Position numbers and translations under genes: made by a program
Notes under the pieces: model-generated
Database searches by the model: none
What the model was told of the DNA's origin: nothing
Seen by the model: only the letters and a program-made list of their open reading frames with translations
In this document: piece after piece, positions 1-9,758 of the stretch
Layout of the letters: the number at the start of each line of letters is the position of its first letter
Numbering within the stretch: position 1 is the stretch's first letter
DNA from: Candidatus Altimarinota bacterium
Lineage (GTDB): Bacteria; Patescibacteriota; Gracilibacteria; BD1-5; UBA6164
DNA length: 64,000 bases
Direction of reading: 5' to 3'
NCBI GenBank assembly: GCA_019454605.1
Contig: JACFNZ010000001.1
Location: 238,670-302,669 of the forward strand

Positions 1-1075
1 TTTCTAAATATTCTTTTATATCTTTTCAAACTTCTTTTTTTATAATTCATTTAAAAACTCAAACTCAATGATCTATATGAACAACAAAATCATCTTGTTT
101 TATAGATAAAAGTAGGTCAATATTTTGAGAAAGCGATTTTTTTAATCTTTTTTTGGTAAATATTTTAAATAAATTATCATCACATATATATATTTCTTTA
201 GGTGTTTCAAATGACTTTAAAATATTTAAATTTGTTTCAAAAACTAAAGCATCTAAGTTATTATATTCTAAAAAGTTTTTAATATTTTTAATATTTTTTG
301 TATAAATAGAAATTTTTTTACTCCCTTTTAAAATTTTTATAAAATCTTCAATATTATTTAAAAACAAGTCTTTTACTTCAAGTGAAGTTTGATTTAAATT
401 TGGGTTTTTTAATATATCAAAAGAGGTTTTATTTTTAATTTTTTCTAATTTTTCAACTCAAGGAAGTATATCTATATTGTCTAAAATAATATGTTTTTCT
501 CAAAACAAATCTAAAATTTCTGTATTAAAATCTTCATTTAAATCATAAAAATTTATAACTTTTTGATTTCAAAAAGTTATTTGTTCAAGTTTTTTAGAGT
601 TTATTCAATTTTCTAAATATATATCTTCAACAACACTTCAAAAAAAACTAATAATTATAGTTTTATTTAAAGATTTATTTTTTATATGCAATGTATCTCA
701 GAGTTTTTTATAACTAAAATCTTCTAAAAAATCTCAAAAATTATATCAAAATTCACTTAATTTTTTTATAATTTCATCAATTTCTATTTCTTGGTTTTTA
801 GATATAGTAATTGAGTTTTTTGTTTCTATTTCCCAATTATTTGGAAGTTTTGTAAAAAATATATTATAATCAACTATATAATTTTCTAAATTATTTTTTA
901 TCGCATCAATAAAATCTCATAAAGTTTTTATTTCAACAATATGATTATTTAAACAACTTTGAATTAAAATATTTTTTTTTATATTATTATCCTTTGTAAA
1001 AATAATTGAATTTTTTAAATTATCTTTAATTAAAATATTTTTATAAAAAATATTTTGAGTGTTTAGATAGTGCAT
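1..1075 (-). CDS. mfd: Transcription-repair coupling factor Mfd, N-terminal part (runs off the left edge)
   Basis: Mfd removes RNA polymerase stalled at DNA damage and recruits UvrA. Only about 358 N-terminal codons are in the window, read from ATG at 1075. The diagnostic feature is near residues 327-345, DDFVVHIDHGVGVFKGI, which matches the start of the CarD-like RNA-polymerase-interacting domain of Mfd. The helicase part lies outside the window. The residues before it would be the UvrB-like module, but this part is very divergent and Lys/Asn/Ile-rich. The RID begins about 130 residues earlier than in E. coli Mfd, so the N-terminal module looks shortened. Several in-frame TGA codons (for example 65-67) must be read as Gly. 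The gene starts one base after the stop of the upstream YjdM-like gene, so the two are probably cotranscribed. A stand-alone CarD-type regulator is the alternative, but the long N-terminal extension argues against it. Confidence 0.8.
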
Positions 1076-1076
1076 T

Positions 1077-1280
1077 TTATATTTTTTTAAAAAATTCAGT
1101 TTTTAAAACCATTTTTCCTGATTCAACTACTCACCCCTCATCAGTTAACTTTATATTTTTAAATTTATCTCCTCTTTTTATATCAGGTGCTCATTTTACT
1201 TTTAGGTCTTTTATTGCAATAATTGTATCTCAATTATTCAATATATTTCAATTAGCATCTTTTATTATTAATTCATCCAT
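1077..1280 (-). CDS. YjdM/PhnA-like small protein
   Basis: This is a 67-aa protein starting at ATG 1280. The core, DANGNILNNGDTIIAIKDL followed by VKGAPDIKRGDKFKNIKL and ending KMVLKTEFFKKI, matches the C-terminal domain of the YjdM/PhnA family (the DSNGN..DGD..IKDLKVKG pattern). The N-terminal zinc ribbon found in longer members is absent. The family name comes from an old link to phosphonate use, and the biochemical role is not established. Three in-frame TGA codons fall on family glycines. It ends one base before the mfd start, which suggests a two-gene minus-strand unit. Divergent from tsaB; the 131-bp gap between them is A/T only and shows no clear SD sequence. Confidence 0.75.
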
Positions 1281-1411
1281 TTTTTAAAAGTTAATTATTA
1301 TATAAAATTAGTATATTAAAAATTAATTATTTTTCAAAAAATTAACTTTTATTAATACTTGATTTATCATAAAAATTAATTAAATTATGTGTATATAATA
1401 ATAAAAAACTT

Positions 1412-1966
1412 ATGAATTTATTTTTAAATACTATTTCCAAAATTTGAAAAATTATTTTATTTGATAATGATAAAAATATTATTTTTTCTAAAGATATTGA
1501 AGTTTTATGAAATGAGTCAACATTGCTTATAAATCAACTTGATATTTTTTTAAAAGAAAATAATACTTTTTACTCAGACTTAGAAAATATTGTAGTTGTA
1601 AATTGACCTGGGAGTTTTACTTGAGTAAGAACAACAACTTTAATGGTAAATACAATTAATTTTGTAAATAAAAAAAATATCACTCCTATAAATTATTTTG
1701 AGTTATTTGATAATTATCCTATTATAAAAACTTCATCAAAAAGAGATAGTTTTGTAGTTTTTTCAAAAAATTGAGAAGTTTTGGTTATGTTAAATGATGA
1801 AATTGAAAAAAAACTTGAAAATATAAAATCATATTACTGAGATTTAAAAATTGATGGTAAAATAAATATTGAAGATATAGATTATGAAAAAATCATTAAA
1901 AATATAGTTTTAAAAAAAGAAGAGATAATAAAACCATTTTATGTAAAAAAACCTAGTATTTCTTAA
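1412..1966 (+). CDS. tsaB: tRNA t6A biosynthesis protein TsaB
   Basis: TsaB is the scaffold partner of TsaD in threonylcarbamoyl-adenosine (t6A37) synthesis on ANN-decoding tRNAs. The 184-aa product carries the family hallmark VVNGPGSFTGVRTTT at about residues 65-80, where both motif glycines of interest are written TGA or GGG. The N-terminal start (ISKIGKIILFDNDKNI) corresponds to the ASKHD strand. At 184 residues it is shorter than the usual 220-240 aa, and the C-terminal half is reduced, as is common in CPR genomes. Nine bases separate it from the next gene. tsaD and tsaE are not in this window. Confidence 0.85.
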
Positions 1967-1975
1967 AAAAATTTT

Positions 1976-2431
1976 ATGAAATTAAAAGAAAATGAAAAAA
2001 TTTTAGAAGTTTTTACTCCAAATTATTTTACAAAAATAATTTTATTTATCTATTTATTTATATCGATTTTAATTACATTAAGTATTTATTATTTATTTGA
2101 TAATTATCAATTTATAGAAGTATTTTGTATTTTATCTATATTGCTTTTTATAGTTTGATTTTATTATTTATTTATATATTTTGAGTTAATGACTGTTGTT
2201 TTAACTAATTTTAAGATAATTTATGTTAAAAAAAATAATTTATTTGAATCAAAATACGAAAGTATAAATTACTCTGAAATAACTAAAATAAAAGCAAGTC
2301 AAAATGGTTTTTTAAAAAATTATTTTTGATATTGAGAAATAATTTTATTTTCAAAAGATAAAGAAATTATTTTAAAATATATAAATTTTCCGTTAGAAAA
2401 TGCAAAAAAGATAAATACTTTTTTAAAATAA
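1976..2431 (+). CDS. PH-domain (YdbS/bPH2-like) membrane protein
   Basis: A 151-aa protein with two adjacent transmembrane segments at about residues 18-40 and 46-70 (KIILFIYLFISILITLSIYY and ILSILLFIVGFYYLFIYF), followed by a soluble domain of about 80 residues. The soluble part begins ELMTVVLTNFKIIYVKK and continues IEYSEITKIKAS and FSKDKEIILKYI, the strand pattern of the bacterial PH domains found after a TM hairpin in YdbS/YdbT-type proteins. Function is unknown; such proteins act at the cytoplasmic membrane. The ATG is 9 bases after tsaB, so it is likely in the same operon. The Gly at residue 61 is TGA. Confidence 0.55.
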
Positions 2432-2500
2432 TGAAAATATAACTTTTATTTTAGAAAAAATAAATATAATAATTTAAAATTTAAATGTTAAAACAATTTT

Positions 2501-3949
2501 ATGCACAACTTAAGTTTAACTCAAATAATTGAAAATATTAAATCAAAAAAAACTACTCCAAAAGAGGTTTTTGATTTCTTTTTAGATAGAATAAATAAAT
2601 ATGATCCTGAAATAAAATCATTTAATTTTATAAATACTTCTTGACTACAAGAAGATATAAATTCTCCTCTAGCTTGAGTTCCTATCTCTATAAAAGATAA
2701 TTATGCAGAAATTTGAATTCCAACTACTTGAGCATCAAATATATTAAGAGATTTCAAACCTCCTTATGATGCAACTGTTATTAAAAAATTAAAAGATGCT
2801 TGAATGTCAAGTATTTGAAAAGTAAATATGGATGAATTTGCTATGTGATCTACAACAACTACTTCAGCAATTCAAATAACAAAAAATCCGTGGTGAGAAA
2901 ATAGAATTCCAGGTGGTTCTAGTTGATGAAGTGCAGCATCTGTTAGTGCTTGACTTGTTCCTGCTTCTTTATGAAGTGATACTTGATGAAGTATTAGACA
3001 ACCAGCATCTATGTGTAATATAGTTTGATTTAAGCCTAGTTATTGAAGAAATTCAAGATATTGAATAATTCCTATGTGATCTAGTTTAGATTGTCCTTGA
3101 ACTTTAACAAAAACTGTTAGAGATGCTTGATTATTGTATGAAATAATGAATTGATTTGATGAAAAAGAAGACACTTCTATTGATGGAAAAGATATAATAG
3201 ATCAAAAAATTTGGGAAAGACAAGATTTAAAATGATTAAAAATTTGATTACCAAAAGAATATTTTGAAGAGTGAATTGATGAGTGAGTTAAAAAAACTAT
3301 TTTGGAAGCTGTTGAAAAATTAAAAGAACTTTGAGCAGAAGTAAAAGAGATTTCTCTTCCTATGACTAAATATGCTATTGCAACTTATTATATATTAATG
3401 CCTGCTGAAGTTTCTACAAATTTAGCAAGAATTGATTGATTAAGATATTGAAATGCTTCAAATAAGCCATATTCTACTATGGATGAGTTTTATATAAATA
3501 ATAGAACTGATTGATTTTGAGAAGAAGCTCAAAAAAGAATTATTTTATGAAGTTATGTTTTATCTGCTTGATTTTATGATGCTTATTATAAAAAAGCCTC
3601 TCAAGTTAGGACTTTGATTATAAAAGATTTCAAAAAAGCTTTTAGTGAAGTTGATGTAATAGTTTGACCTGTTTCTCCAAATGTAGCTTGGGAAATTGAT
3701 GAAAAAATTGATGATCCTTTAAAACTATATTTATGAGATGCTTATACTGTTCCAGCATCACTTGCTTGATTACCTGCTATTTCAGTTCCAGCTTGATTTA
3801 GTGTTTCGAGTGACAATAAAAAAGAACTTTTACCTGTTTGACTTCAAATTATGGCTCCACATATGGAGGATCAAAAAGTTTTAGAAGTAGCTAATGTTTT
3901 TGAAAAACATACTAACTATTACAAAAAACAACCAAGTAAATTTTTATAA
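2501..3949 (+). CDS. gatA: Glu-tRNA(Gln)/Asp-tRNA(Asn) amidotransferase subunit A
   Basis: The amidase subunit of GatCAB releases ammonia from glutamine to convert mischarged Glu-tRNA(Gln) or Asp-tRNA(Asn). At 482 aa it has normal length. The amidase signature is complete: the catalytic Lys in PISIKDNY (about residue 70), the cis-Ser region GSDTGGSIRQPAS, and the Ser-rich GGSSGGSAASVSAG segment at about 140-155. Most glycines in this signature are TGA, which is strong evidence for the recoding. The C-terminal [11 protein letters not shown] and PVGLQIMAP blocks are present. GatB and GatC are not in the window, so the genes are dispersed. The HTH gene starts 17 bases downstream. Confidence 0.95.
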
Positions 3950-3965
3950 ATTAATTTATTTTAGA

Positions 3966-4526
3966 GTGTATAATATTACAAGAGAAGAAGCTTCTTTAAA
4001 GTTAAATTTATCAACAAGAAGTATTGATAGATATATAAAATCTTGAAAATTAAGATCTAAAAAAGATTGAAAAATAGTTTATATTCACCAAGATGATATA
4101 GATAATTTTTTATGACTTTGAGAAAAAAAACAAGTAATTATAGAAGATAAAATTAATCTTATGGAAAACCAAACTATAAATGAAAAAAGTTTATCAAATA
4201 ATAAAAATAATGATTTTTGAGTTATTTTTGATAAACTAAAGTTTGAAATAAAAATAAAAGATGATGAGATTAAAGAATTAAATAAACAAATTTGAAAGAT
4301 GGAAGAAGTTGTAAAAAATTCTATTTCATTAATAGAATTTAAAAAAAATCAATTCTTACTTGAGGAGTCAAAAAATTCATTAACTTCAGATGTATCTAAT
4401 TTAAAAAAAGAAATAGAATATAGTGAGAAAAAGTTAAAAGAAGAAAAAAAATTAACTTTAATACTTATAATAACAACTATAATATTATTTTTATGACTTG
4501 TTATTGTATTTTTAGTAAAGATTTAA
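3966..4526 (+). CDS. Membrane-anchored helix-turn-helix / coiled-coil protein
   Basis: An ORF of about 186 aa. The N-terminal 48 residues (YNITREEASLKLNLSTRSID..YIKSGKL..KKDGKIVYIHQDDIDNFL) look like a MerR/excisionase-type winged HTH that selects a site with a recognition helix. Residues 60-160 are charged and coiled-coil-like. The last 20 residues (LTLILIITTIILFLGLVIVFLV) form a single C-terminal transmembrane helix. The architecture suggests a tail-anchored DNA-binding protein. The start is uncertain: GTG at 3966 gives the HTH a natural N-terminus and follows gatA by 16 bases, while the open frame continues upstream without an ATG. The tRNA-Arg begins 13 bases after the stop. Confidence 0.55.
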
Positions 4527-4534
4527 AAAATCTT

Positions 4535-6079
4535 TTATTGTCCTCATAGTTTAGTGGAAGAACAATCCCCTCCTAAGGGATAAACACAAGTTCGATTCTT
4601 GTTGGGGATACCATATCATGATAAAAAAATTTTAGGTAAATTTAATACCATATTTTCCTTTATTTTAAGGGAATAATCACTGTTTAAAAAAAGTTCAACC
4701 TTTAATTTTTTTAAAATAGTGATTTTTTTAAATATATCTTCATTTTTGCTTATAAAATAGCCATTTCTTAAAAGTTCAACCCATTTTCTGATTAGGGTAT
4801 TAATATTTTTACTATCATCTATAATACTTGATAATTTTTCTTCAAGTATTTTTTTCTGTTTCATATATGAAAGTATCATATTTCTATATGTATCATCATC
4901 TATAATTCCTGATATTAATTTCTCTGTTAAAACTTTCTTATAATCATCTATCTTTTTCAATTCATCATTTATAAAAAATTTTTCATTTTTTGTTTCATTT
5001 TTAGTAAAAAATTCTTTCTTTAATTCTTTTTCAAATATATTAATATTTTCTATATTAAAATTATAGTTTTCTTTAATATACTCTTCTATTTTTTTAAAAA
5101 GTTTATTTTGTGAAATATTTATTTTATTATCTATATGACTTAAATTTCTATAATAAATATACTTATCTCAATATTTATTTTTTGTTTCATAAGCAAGTAA
5201 TTTTATACCATCAGCATTATATAAAAGTCATTTAAAAGGAGCATTATAATCTATTTTTTTAGTTCTTTTTATTTTTGGAGTAATATTATTAATTTCTTCA
5301 AATAATTGGCAAGATATTAATGGCTTATATCAAGGCATTTTAATTTCTGCTTCTCATAGTTTTCATTTTTGGATTCAAATATAAAATGTATTTTTTAATA
5401 TTAAATCTATTCAACCAGTATTTTTATTATATCAATTACTTTTAAAATAATCTGAAATATCTCTTAAAAAAGCCCCTTCTTTTCTCATTTTAAAGGCATG
5501 CCTAACAAGTTCAGCCTCTTTATCTATTATGATTATATCTTTTTCTAATCTACCATTTTCATTAAAAAATTGGTGATTTTTATATCAAAAAGGAGCACTC
5601 CCCATTAATCTTCATTCCATAAAATATGTCTCCATCTTTTTTCTTGTATTTGATGACCTCATTTGATTATCAACTTTTGAAATTAAAAAAGAAATTCATA
5701 ACATTAGAGCACTAAAAATATCTGCTCCATTAAAAAACTGCCCACTTTCAGCAGCATAAAATCACTTTATATGTGATTTATTTATTAATTCTGTGAAGTG
5801 AGCAGCATCAATAGTATTTCTACTAATTCTTGTTGGGTCATATGCTATAACATAATCATAATTTCATTTTTTACATAAAGATAACATTTGTTTGAATCCA
5901 GGTCTTTTTAATTCTTCTTTGGCACTTTTATGTTCCTCAATCAAAAAAGTGTCAATATTATTTTTTTCTGCTAATCTTAAACAATATTGCCTTTGTGTTT
6001 CAATTGATATTTGTTGTTTATCTTCTCTATCTGTTGATTTCCTTAAATAAACAATTGCTTTTTGTTTTTTAGTTTCCAT
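4535..6079 (-). CDS. Large serine recombinase (integrase), C-terminus currently replaced by antisense tRNA sequence
   Basis: Site-specific recombinase of the resolvase/invertase large-serine class, the likely integrase of the element. ATG is at 6079. Residues 1-130 are the resolvase domain, with catalytic Ser in VYLRKSTDRED (residues 10-20) and IAYDPTRISRN. Residues 140-290 form the Recombinase domain (FGYKNHQFFNENG, then GFIDxILKN-like, FYIGIQKGK). A reduced zinc-ribbon/coiled-coil region follows up to about 480. In the standard code it would stop at TGA 4616-4618; with TGA = Gly the frame continues through the att core and antisense through the whole tRNA to TAA at 4535-4537, giving 514 aa. 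The native 3' end appears to be at 27137-27281 (see there). It starts 4 bases after the second recombinase's stop, so the two are cotranscribed on minus. Confidence 0.85.
4540..4613 (+). tRNA. tRNA-Arg (anticodon CCU), CCA encoded
   Basis: The cloverleaf can be folded by eye. The acceptor arm 4540-4546 pairs with 4603-4609 (two G-U pairs), followed by discriminator A4610 and encoded CCA 4611-4613. The anticodon stem-loop ATCCC-CTCCTAA-GGGAT places CCT (CCU) at 34-36, which decodes AGG. The T-arm loop is TTCGATT, with stem ACAAG/CTTGT. The 3' end of this gene is the attachment site of the integrative element to its right. The original downstream sequence, including a terminator, is found after attR at 27294 onward. 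Confidence 0.93.
4605..4616. other. attL core (12-bp direct repeat in the tRNA 3' end)
   Basis: GGGATACCATAT occurs here, covering the last acceptor bases plus CCA plus TAT of tRNA-Arg, and again at 27282-27293. The two copies are the only obvious repeats linking the edges of the recombinase-bearing region. Together they define a 22,677-bp insertion. Bases outside the core differ on both sides apart from short chance matches. Confidence 0.85.
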
Positions 6080-6082
6080 AAT

Positions 6083-7573
6083 TTAATTTTTAAAAATATT
6101 TAGAAAATCCTCTGATTCAATAGTTATTGTTTTATCTATTCATACAATAAATTTTATTCATAATCATCTTAATATATTTGCTTTTTCATCTTTTGGAGAT
6201 TTTTTATATGTTCATGGTAGGTCTTTAAATAATTCTAAATAATTATTTATAATATCTTCATAATTAATTTTTGTATTTTCTTTTTCTTTTAATTTTTCTT
6301 TTAAGAATACAATATCTTCTTGAAATGATGATAATTTATTTATCATAATCTTTTTTAATTCTTCATTATCAAATCTTCAAATCTCAAAGATATTATCATC
6401 TATCTTTTTCTCTTTTAATAATATTTCTGATTTTATGTATTTAATTTCTGATTTTTGTTCTTCTATTAAAACTGAAATTTTTGATAAAAAACTTTCCTTT
6501 AAAATTATTAACATTTCATCTGATAAATTATAATTAATTATTTGTTTTTCCATCTCATCAAATAATTTTTGTTCTCATATATTTACCTTATAGTTATAAT
6601 TTTTAGTTGATTGTCTATAATAGATTTTTCAAGTTTTATTACTTTTATATGGTTGTAATGCCTTTCAAAATACATCAAAAACCATTTTATCCAAATAATG
6701 ACTATTTTGATTTTTTGATTTATTAATATTTGAAGTTCAGTGTTTCCTTTTATTTAATTTATTATATTCTTGAACTTTATAAAAAGTTTCAGGTCAAACT
6801 ATTACCTCAAATCAAATATTCTTTATTGCTTTTTCTTCTCAATTAAATTCAAATATTCAAGTATATATTTGATGTGAAAGAATACCACCTATAAAATCTC
6901 AATCTTTATTATATCATTTTTTTATAAATTCATCTGCTATTTCTTTAAAAGAGCATCATTTTAATCTCATATTAAATGCTAATCTTACTAAAAGCATTTC
7001 TTCTGGAACTATATTAATAACATTTTTTGAGATATGTTTATATCAAAATGGAAATCTATGAGGCCATATTCAATTTGATTTATCAAGTTCTTGTCTATCT
7101 TTTACTGATTCAGATACTTCACTATTATCTTTTTTTGCTTGTGCTAAATCTATTTCTAAATTACTTACATTAATTTTACTATTAACATCATAATATCAAT
7201 TTTTTGTTATTATAGCCTTATGTATCTTTTTTTCCTTTCCTTCAATAAGTTTTAAAAAAGATATCATATCATCACTATTCCTTGATATTCTACTTGGTTT
7301 CCACACAATTACATAATCACATTCATATTTATTAATTGCTTCTAACATTTTATTAAATTCTGGCCTTTGCTTTCATCATTGTTTAGCACTCTGGCTTTCA
7401 TAAATAAATCATTCTGCTGGAATATCACAAATATTTCAATCTAATCAAATTACTTCAAGATTATGGTGTTTTTTTAATATTTTAATAACTGCCTTTGTTT
7501 GAAGTTCAAAACTTGCTTGTTGTTTATCTTTTCTATCTGTTGATTTTCTTAAATACACAAAACATGTTTCCAT
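6083..7573 (-). CDS. Second large serine recombinase
   Basis: A 496-aa protein from ATG 7573. The N-terminal resolvase domain has catalytic Ser in CFVYLRKSTDRKDKQ (about residue 11) and the VWKPSRISRN motif near residue 100. A Recombinase domain follows (WPHRFPFGYKH, then VRLAFNMRLKGCSFKEIADEFIKKGY at about 210-240), then a Tyr/Lys-rich zinc-ribbon-like part and a coiled coil. It is clearly related to the adjacent recombinase but only moderately similar, so it is not a recent duplication. Its stop (TAA 6083-6085) is 4 bases before the next ATG. It could be the excision partner, an independent integrase, or part of a heteromeric pair; the sequence does not tell which. Confidence 0.85.
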
Positions 7574-7589
7574 AAATATTGCTTATAAA

Positions 7590-8510
7590 TTATAAAATAT
7601 TGCTTAAAAAATTATTTACAAAATCAATTCACTTATTTATTTCTTTTTCTGAAATATTATTTTTATCTCATAATTTTAATATATCTTCTTTTATTTTTTC
7701 AATTTTTAGTTCTGGTGCTTTTCTTTTTGAACTTGCTATAAAATAATCAAAAAACTCACCTGTTTTTATAACTTTTTCTTTTTGTTCTTCATCTTCATTA
7801 TCATCATATTTATTTACAACAAGAATTTTCTTTAATGAATTTATATCTGTTTGATTATCTACCTGAACTAATATTGGAGTTATAATAATTTGTTTTTTAA
7901 TTTTATCATTTTCTTTTATTTCATAAACATCTACTGTTTTTCATTTCCATCTTTCATAAATATCAATAGTTCTTTTATAACTTTCAATTTTACTTGCTAA
8001 TCTTTTTGTTTTTTCACTTGGTTCTTCTCAACCTGCTGGCTTTTGTTCTATTAAAAAATCTGATAATGATTTTAATTCTTTTTGTTTATAAAAAGAATTA
8101 ATTATATAAAAATTCACATCAATATTATTTCAATTCTCATCAAATGTAATTTCTCTATATGTATATAAATCAACTCAAAAAAGAAAATGATAATAGATAT
8201 ACAATAAATCTTTTAAAATCATATTTGCTTTTATTTGATGAAACCAAAAATAATAAAAATCTATTTTTAATCAATTTATTATAAGTCATGGGTATTCTAT
8301 ATCATCTTTTTTATCATCAACATAATTATTAGAATTTATAACTAATTTATTGAGTAATAAATAATTATCTTCTGATTTTAAAAAATCATTATATTGAATT
8401 ACTCATAAAGTTTTAAAACAAAAATCATAATTTTGTTTTATTCATTTCCTTTTATCAATTTCAGGAACATTAAAAATTAAATAATTTGTTTTTTGATTAT
8501 TATTTGTCAT
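7590..8510 (-). CDS. Unknown protein of the recombinase operon
   Basis: A 306-aa protein from ATG 8510 that I do not recognise. It is rich in Asn, Lys, Asp and aromatic residues and has no signal peptide or clear TM segment. The C-terminal third (PAPELKIEKIKEDILKLGDKNNISEKEINKGIDFVNNFL) is helical. It lies 16 bases upstream of the second recombinase and has the best promoter of the region in front (8551-8578), so it is the first gene of a three-gene unit with both recombinases. Its position suggests a recombination directionality or DNA-binding accessory role, but no motif confirms this. Confidence 0.7.
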
Positions 8511-8550
8511 AATTTAAAGTTTAAAAAATAAATTTAAACACATTTTTCTT

Positions 8551-8578
8551 ATTATAATAAAAATGGCTTCAAACTCAA
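8551..8578 (-). promoter_or_regulatory. Sigma-70-like promoter of the recombinase operon
   Basis: Read on minus: TTGAGT (8573-8578), a 16-bp spacer and a perfect TATAAT (8551-8556), 41 bases before the ATG at 8510. It is followed upstream by the GGTGTG/CACACC repeat cluster, which could hold a regulator. Confidence 0.55.
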
Positions 8579-8594
8579 CTCTTTAGATGTAAAA

Positions 8595-8638
8595 GGTGTG
8601 TTTTGGCTTATTACACAAATAACACACCTTTACACACC
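8595..8638. repeat. Helically phased CACACC repeats with one inverted copy
   Basis: CACACC occurs at 8623-8628 and 8633-8638 with a related CACAAA at 8614-8619, spaced 9-10 bp. GGTGTG at 8595-8600 is the inverted copy, so AAGGTGTGTT pairs with AACACACCTT around an 18-base loop. The pair TTTTGGC/GCCAAAA is also nested here. The cluster lies just upstream of the recombinase promoter and overlaps the 3' end of the next gene. It fits an operator or iteron-like origin element. It is too short and irregular for CRISPR. Confidence 0.5.
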
Positions 8639-9238
8639 TAATGCCAAAATTGATTCTATATCTCTTTTTTTAATTTTTTTAATATTTTCAAAAAAATATA
8701 TCTTTTCATTTCTATTGTTATTATCAACAATAAAAACTTCTTTTTCTTTTAAAAAATCATAAAGGGCTCTGGCTCTAATCTGAATAATTCAAAGTTTTAT
8801 AAGGTTTCTGACTGATAAATTTTTATTTAATATCAAATCAACTATTTTATCTATCAAATCTGTTTTTTTATTTTCAATAGTTTTTTGAATTTCAAATTTT
8901 AGAGGACTTTTTGATATTAAAAATCAAGATTCCTTTATTTTTGTAGAGTTATAAAAGATAATACTATTTTTTAGTATCTTTTCTCACAAATAAACACTAT
9001 TAAAAGTTATGTTGTTATATTTTATATCAAAATAGTTATTATATGTTTTTAAAATCAAATTTAATACATTTATAAAAGCATCAAAATTGTTATTTATAAA
9101 AGAAATATCTTCAATTCATAAATCTAATTCAATTATAACAAAATTTTTGATTTTATAACTACTTTTTAATAGTCCTTTTGTTTTATATAAAAATTTATTC
9201 AGTCATGAATGCCATAAAATTTTTTCTAATTCATTCAT
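8630..9238 (-). CDS. Unknown protein with a possible C-terminal winged-helix region
   Basis: A 202-aa protein from ATG 9238 with no recognised family. The segment DKIVDLILNKNLSVRNLIKLGIIQIRARALYDFLKEKEVFIVDN near residues 135-175 has the spacing of a small HTH/winged-helix fold, so DNA binding is possible. Its start overlaps the 3' end of the coiled-coil gene upstream (ATGAATGAATTAG serves both), so the two are translationally coupled. The stop lies inside the CACACC repeat cluster. It could be a regulator of the adjacent promoter, which is inference from position only. Confidence 0.6.
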
Positions 9239-9606
9239 TGTATTTCATAACTTAAATCATAAATATCATTTTCTTTTTCCCTGATTTTTATATTTATTTG
9301 TTTCACTTGTAATTCAAGTTTTTTGATTTTTGTTTCATTTTCTGCTTCCTTTTCAAAATTCATTGATGCTTCAAGTTTCAATTTATCAATTTCATTTTCA
9401 ACTTCCTCTTTTTTTATTTTCATAGTTTCAAGAGTAATATTCTCTTTTTCAAGTTGTCTATATTTTTTAATTTTTTCATCATTATATCATCTATTTTGTT
9501 GAAATGGTGGATCTTCTGGACCATCTCAACCAATAAATTTTAAAATAAAGAAAAAAGCAAACATTCATAAAATAATATATAAAACCATATCATTATCTAC
9601 ATTCAT
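9226..9606 (-). CDS. Small single-TM coiled-coil protein
   Basis: A 126-aa protein starting at ATG 9606. Residues 7-24 (MVLYIILGMFAFFFILKFI) form one transmembrane helix. A Gly/Pro/Asp-rich linker (GGDGPEDPPFQQN) follows, then about 75 residues of heptad-rich coiled coil (EKEAENETKIKKLELQVKQI). A start at ATG 9421-9423 would omit the membrane segment. The frame ends at TAG 9226-9228; the earlier TGA at 9235-9237 is Gly in this code. It is the first gene of the leftward group together with 8630-9238. Family unknown. Confidence 0.6.
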
Positions 9607-9665
9607 ACCAACAATAATTAAAAAATAAATTAGTAATTTTTAAATATAAAAAAGAAATAAAAAAA

Positions 9666-9731
9666 CAAGCAAAAAATAAACTTTTTTAAAAAATCTTTTT
9701 TGCTTGAAAAAATATAAACTTTTTCTATTTA
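9666..9731. promoter_or_regulatory. Divergent control region: CAAGCAAAAAA palindrome and plus-strand promoter
   Basis: CAAGCAAAAAA (9666-9676) and TTTTTTGCTTG (9696-9706) form an 11-bp perfect inverted repeat between the divergent genes at 9606 (minus) and 9759 (plus). The right arm runs directly into a plus promoter: TTGAAA (9704-9709), 16 bp, TATTTA (9726-9731). The TTTTTTGCTTGAAAAAA sequence recurs at the repeat copies near 14564, 15091 and 15656, so one regulator may act on several promoters of the element. Confidence 0.5.
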
Positions 9732-9758
9732 AAATTTATTATTTTTTAATTTAAAATT

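Noticed and set aside
2501..3949. gatA and other housekeeping genes as pseudogenes with many stops
   Set aside because: All apparent stops are TGA at conserved Gly positions. With table 25 the genes are intact.
6083..7573. The second recombinase as a tandem duplicate of the first
   Set aside because: Both share the serine-recombinase plan, but sequence identity outside the catalytic motifs is low by eye, so a recent duplication is unlikely.
8595..8638. CACACC repeats as a CRISPR or degenerate IS end
   Set aside because: The repeats are 6 bp with 9-10 bp spacing and no transposase or cas genes are near.
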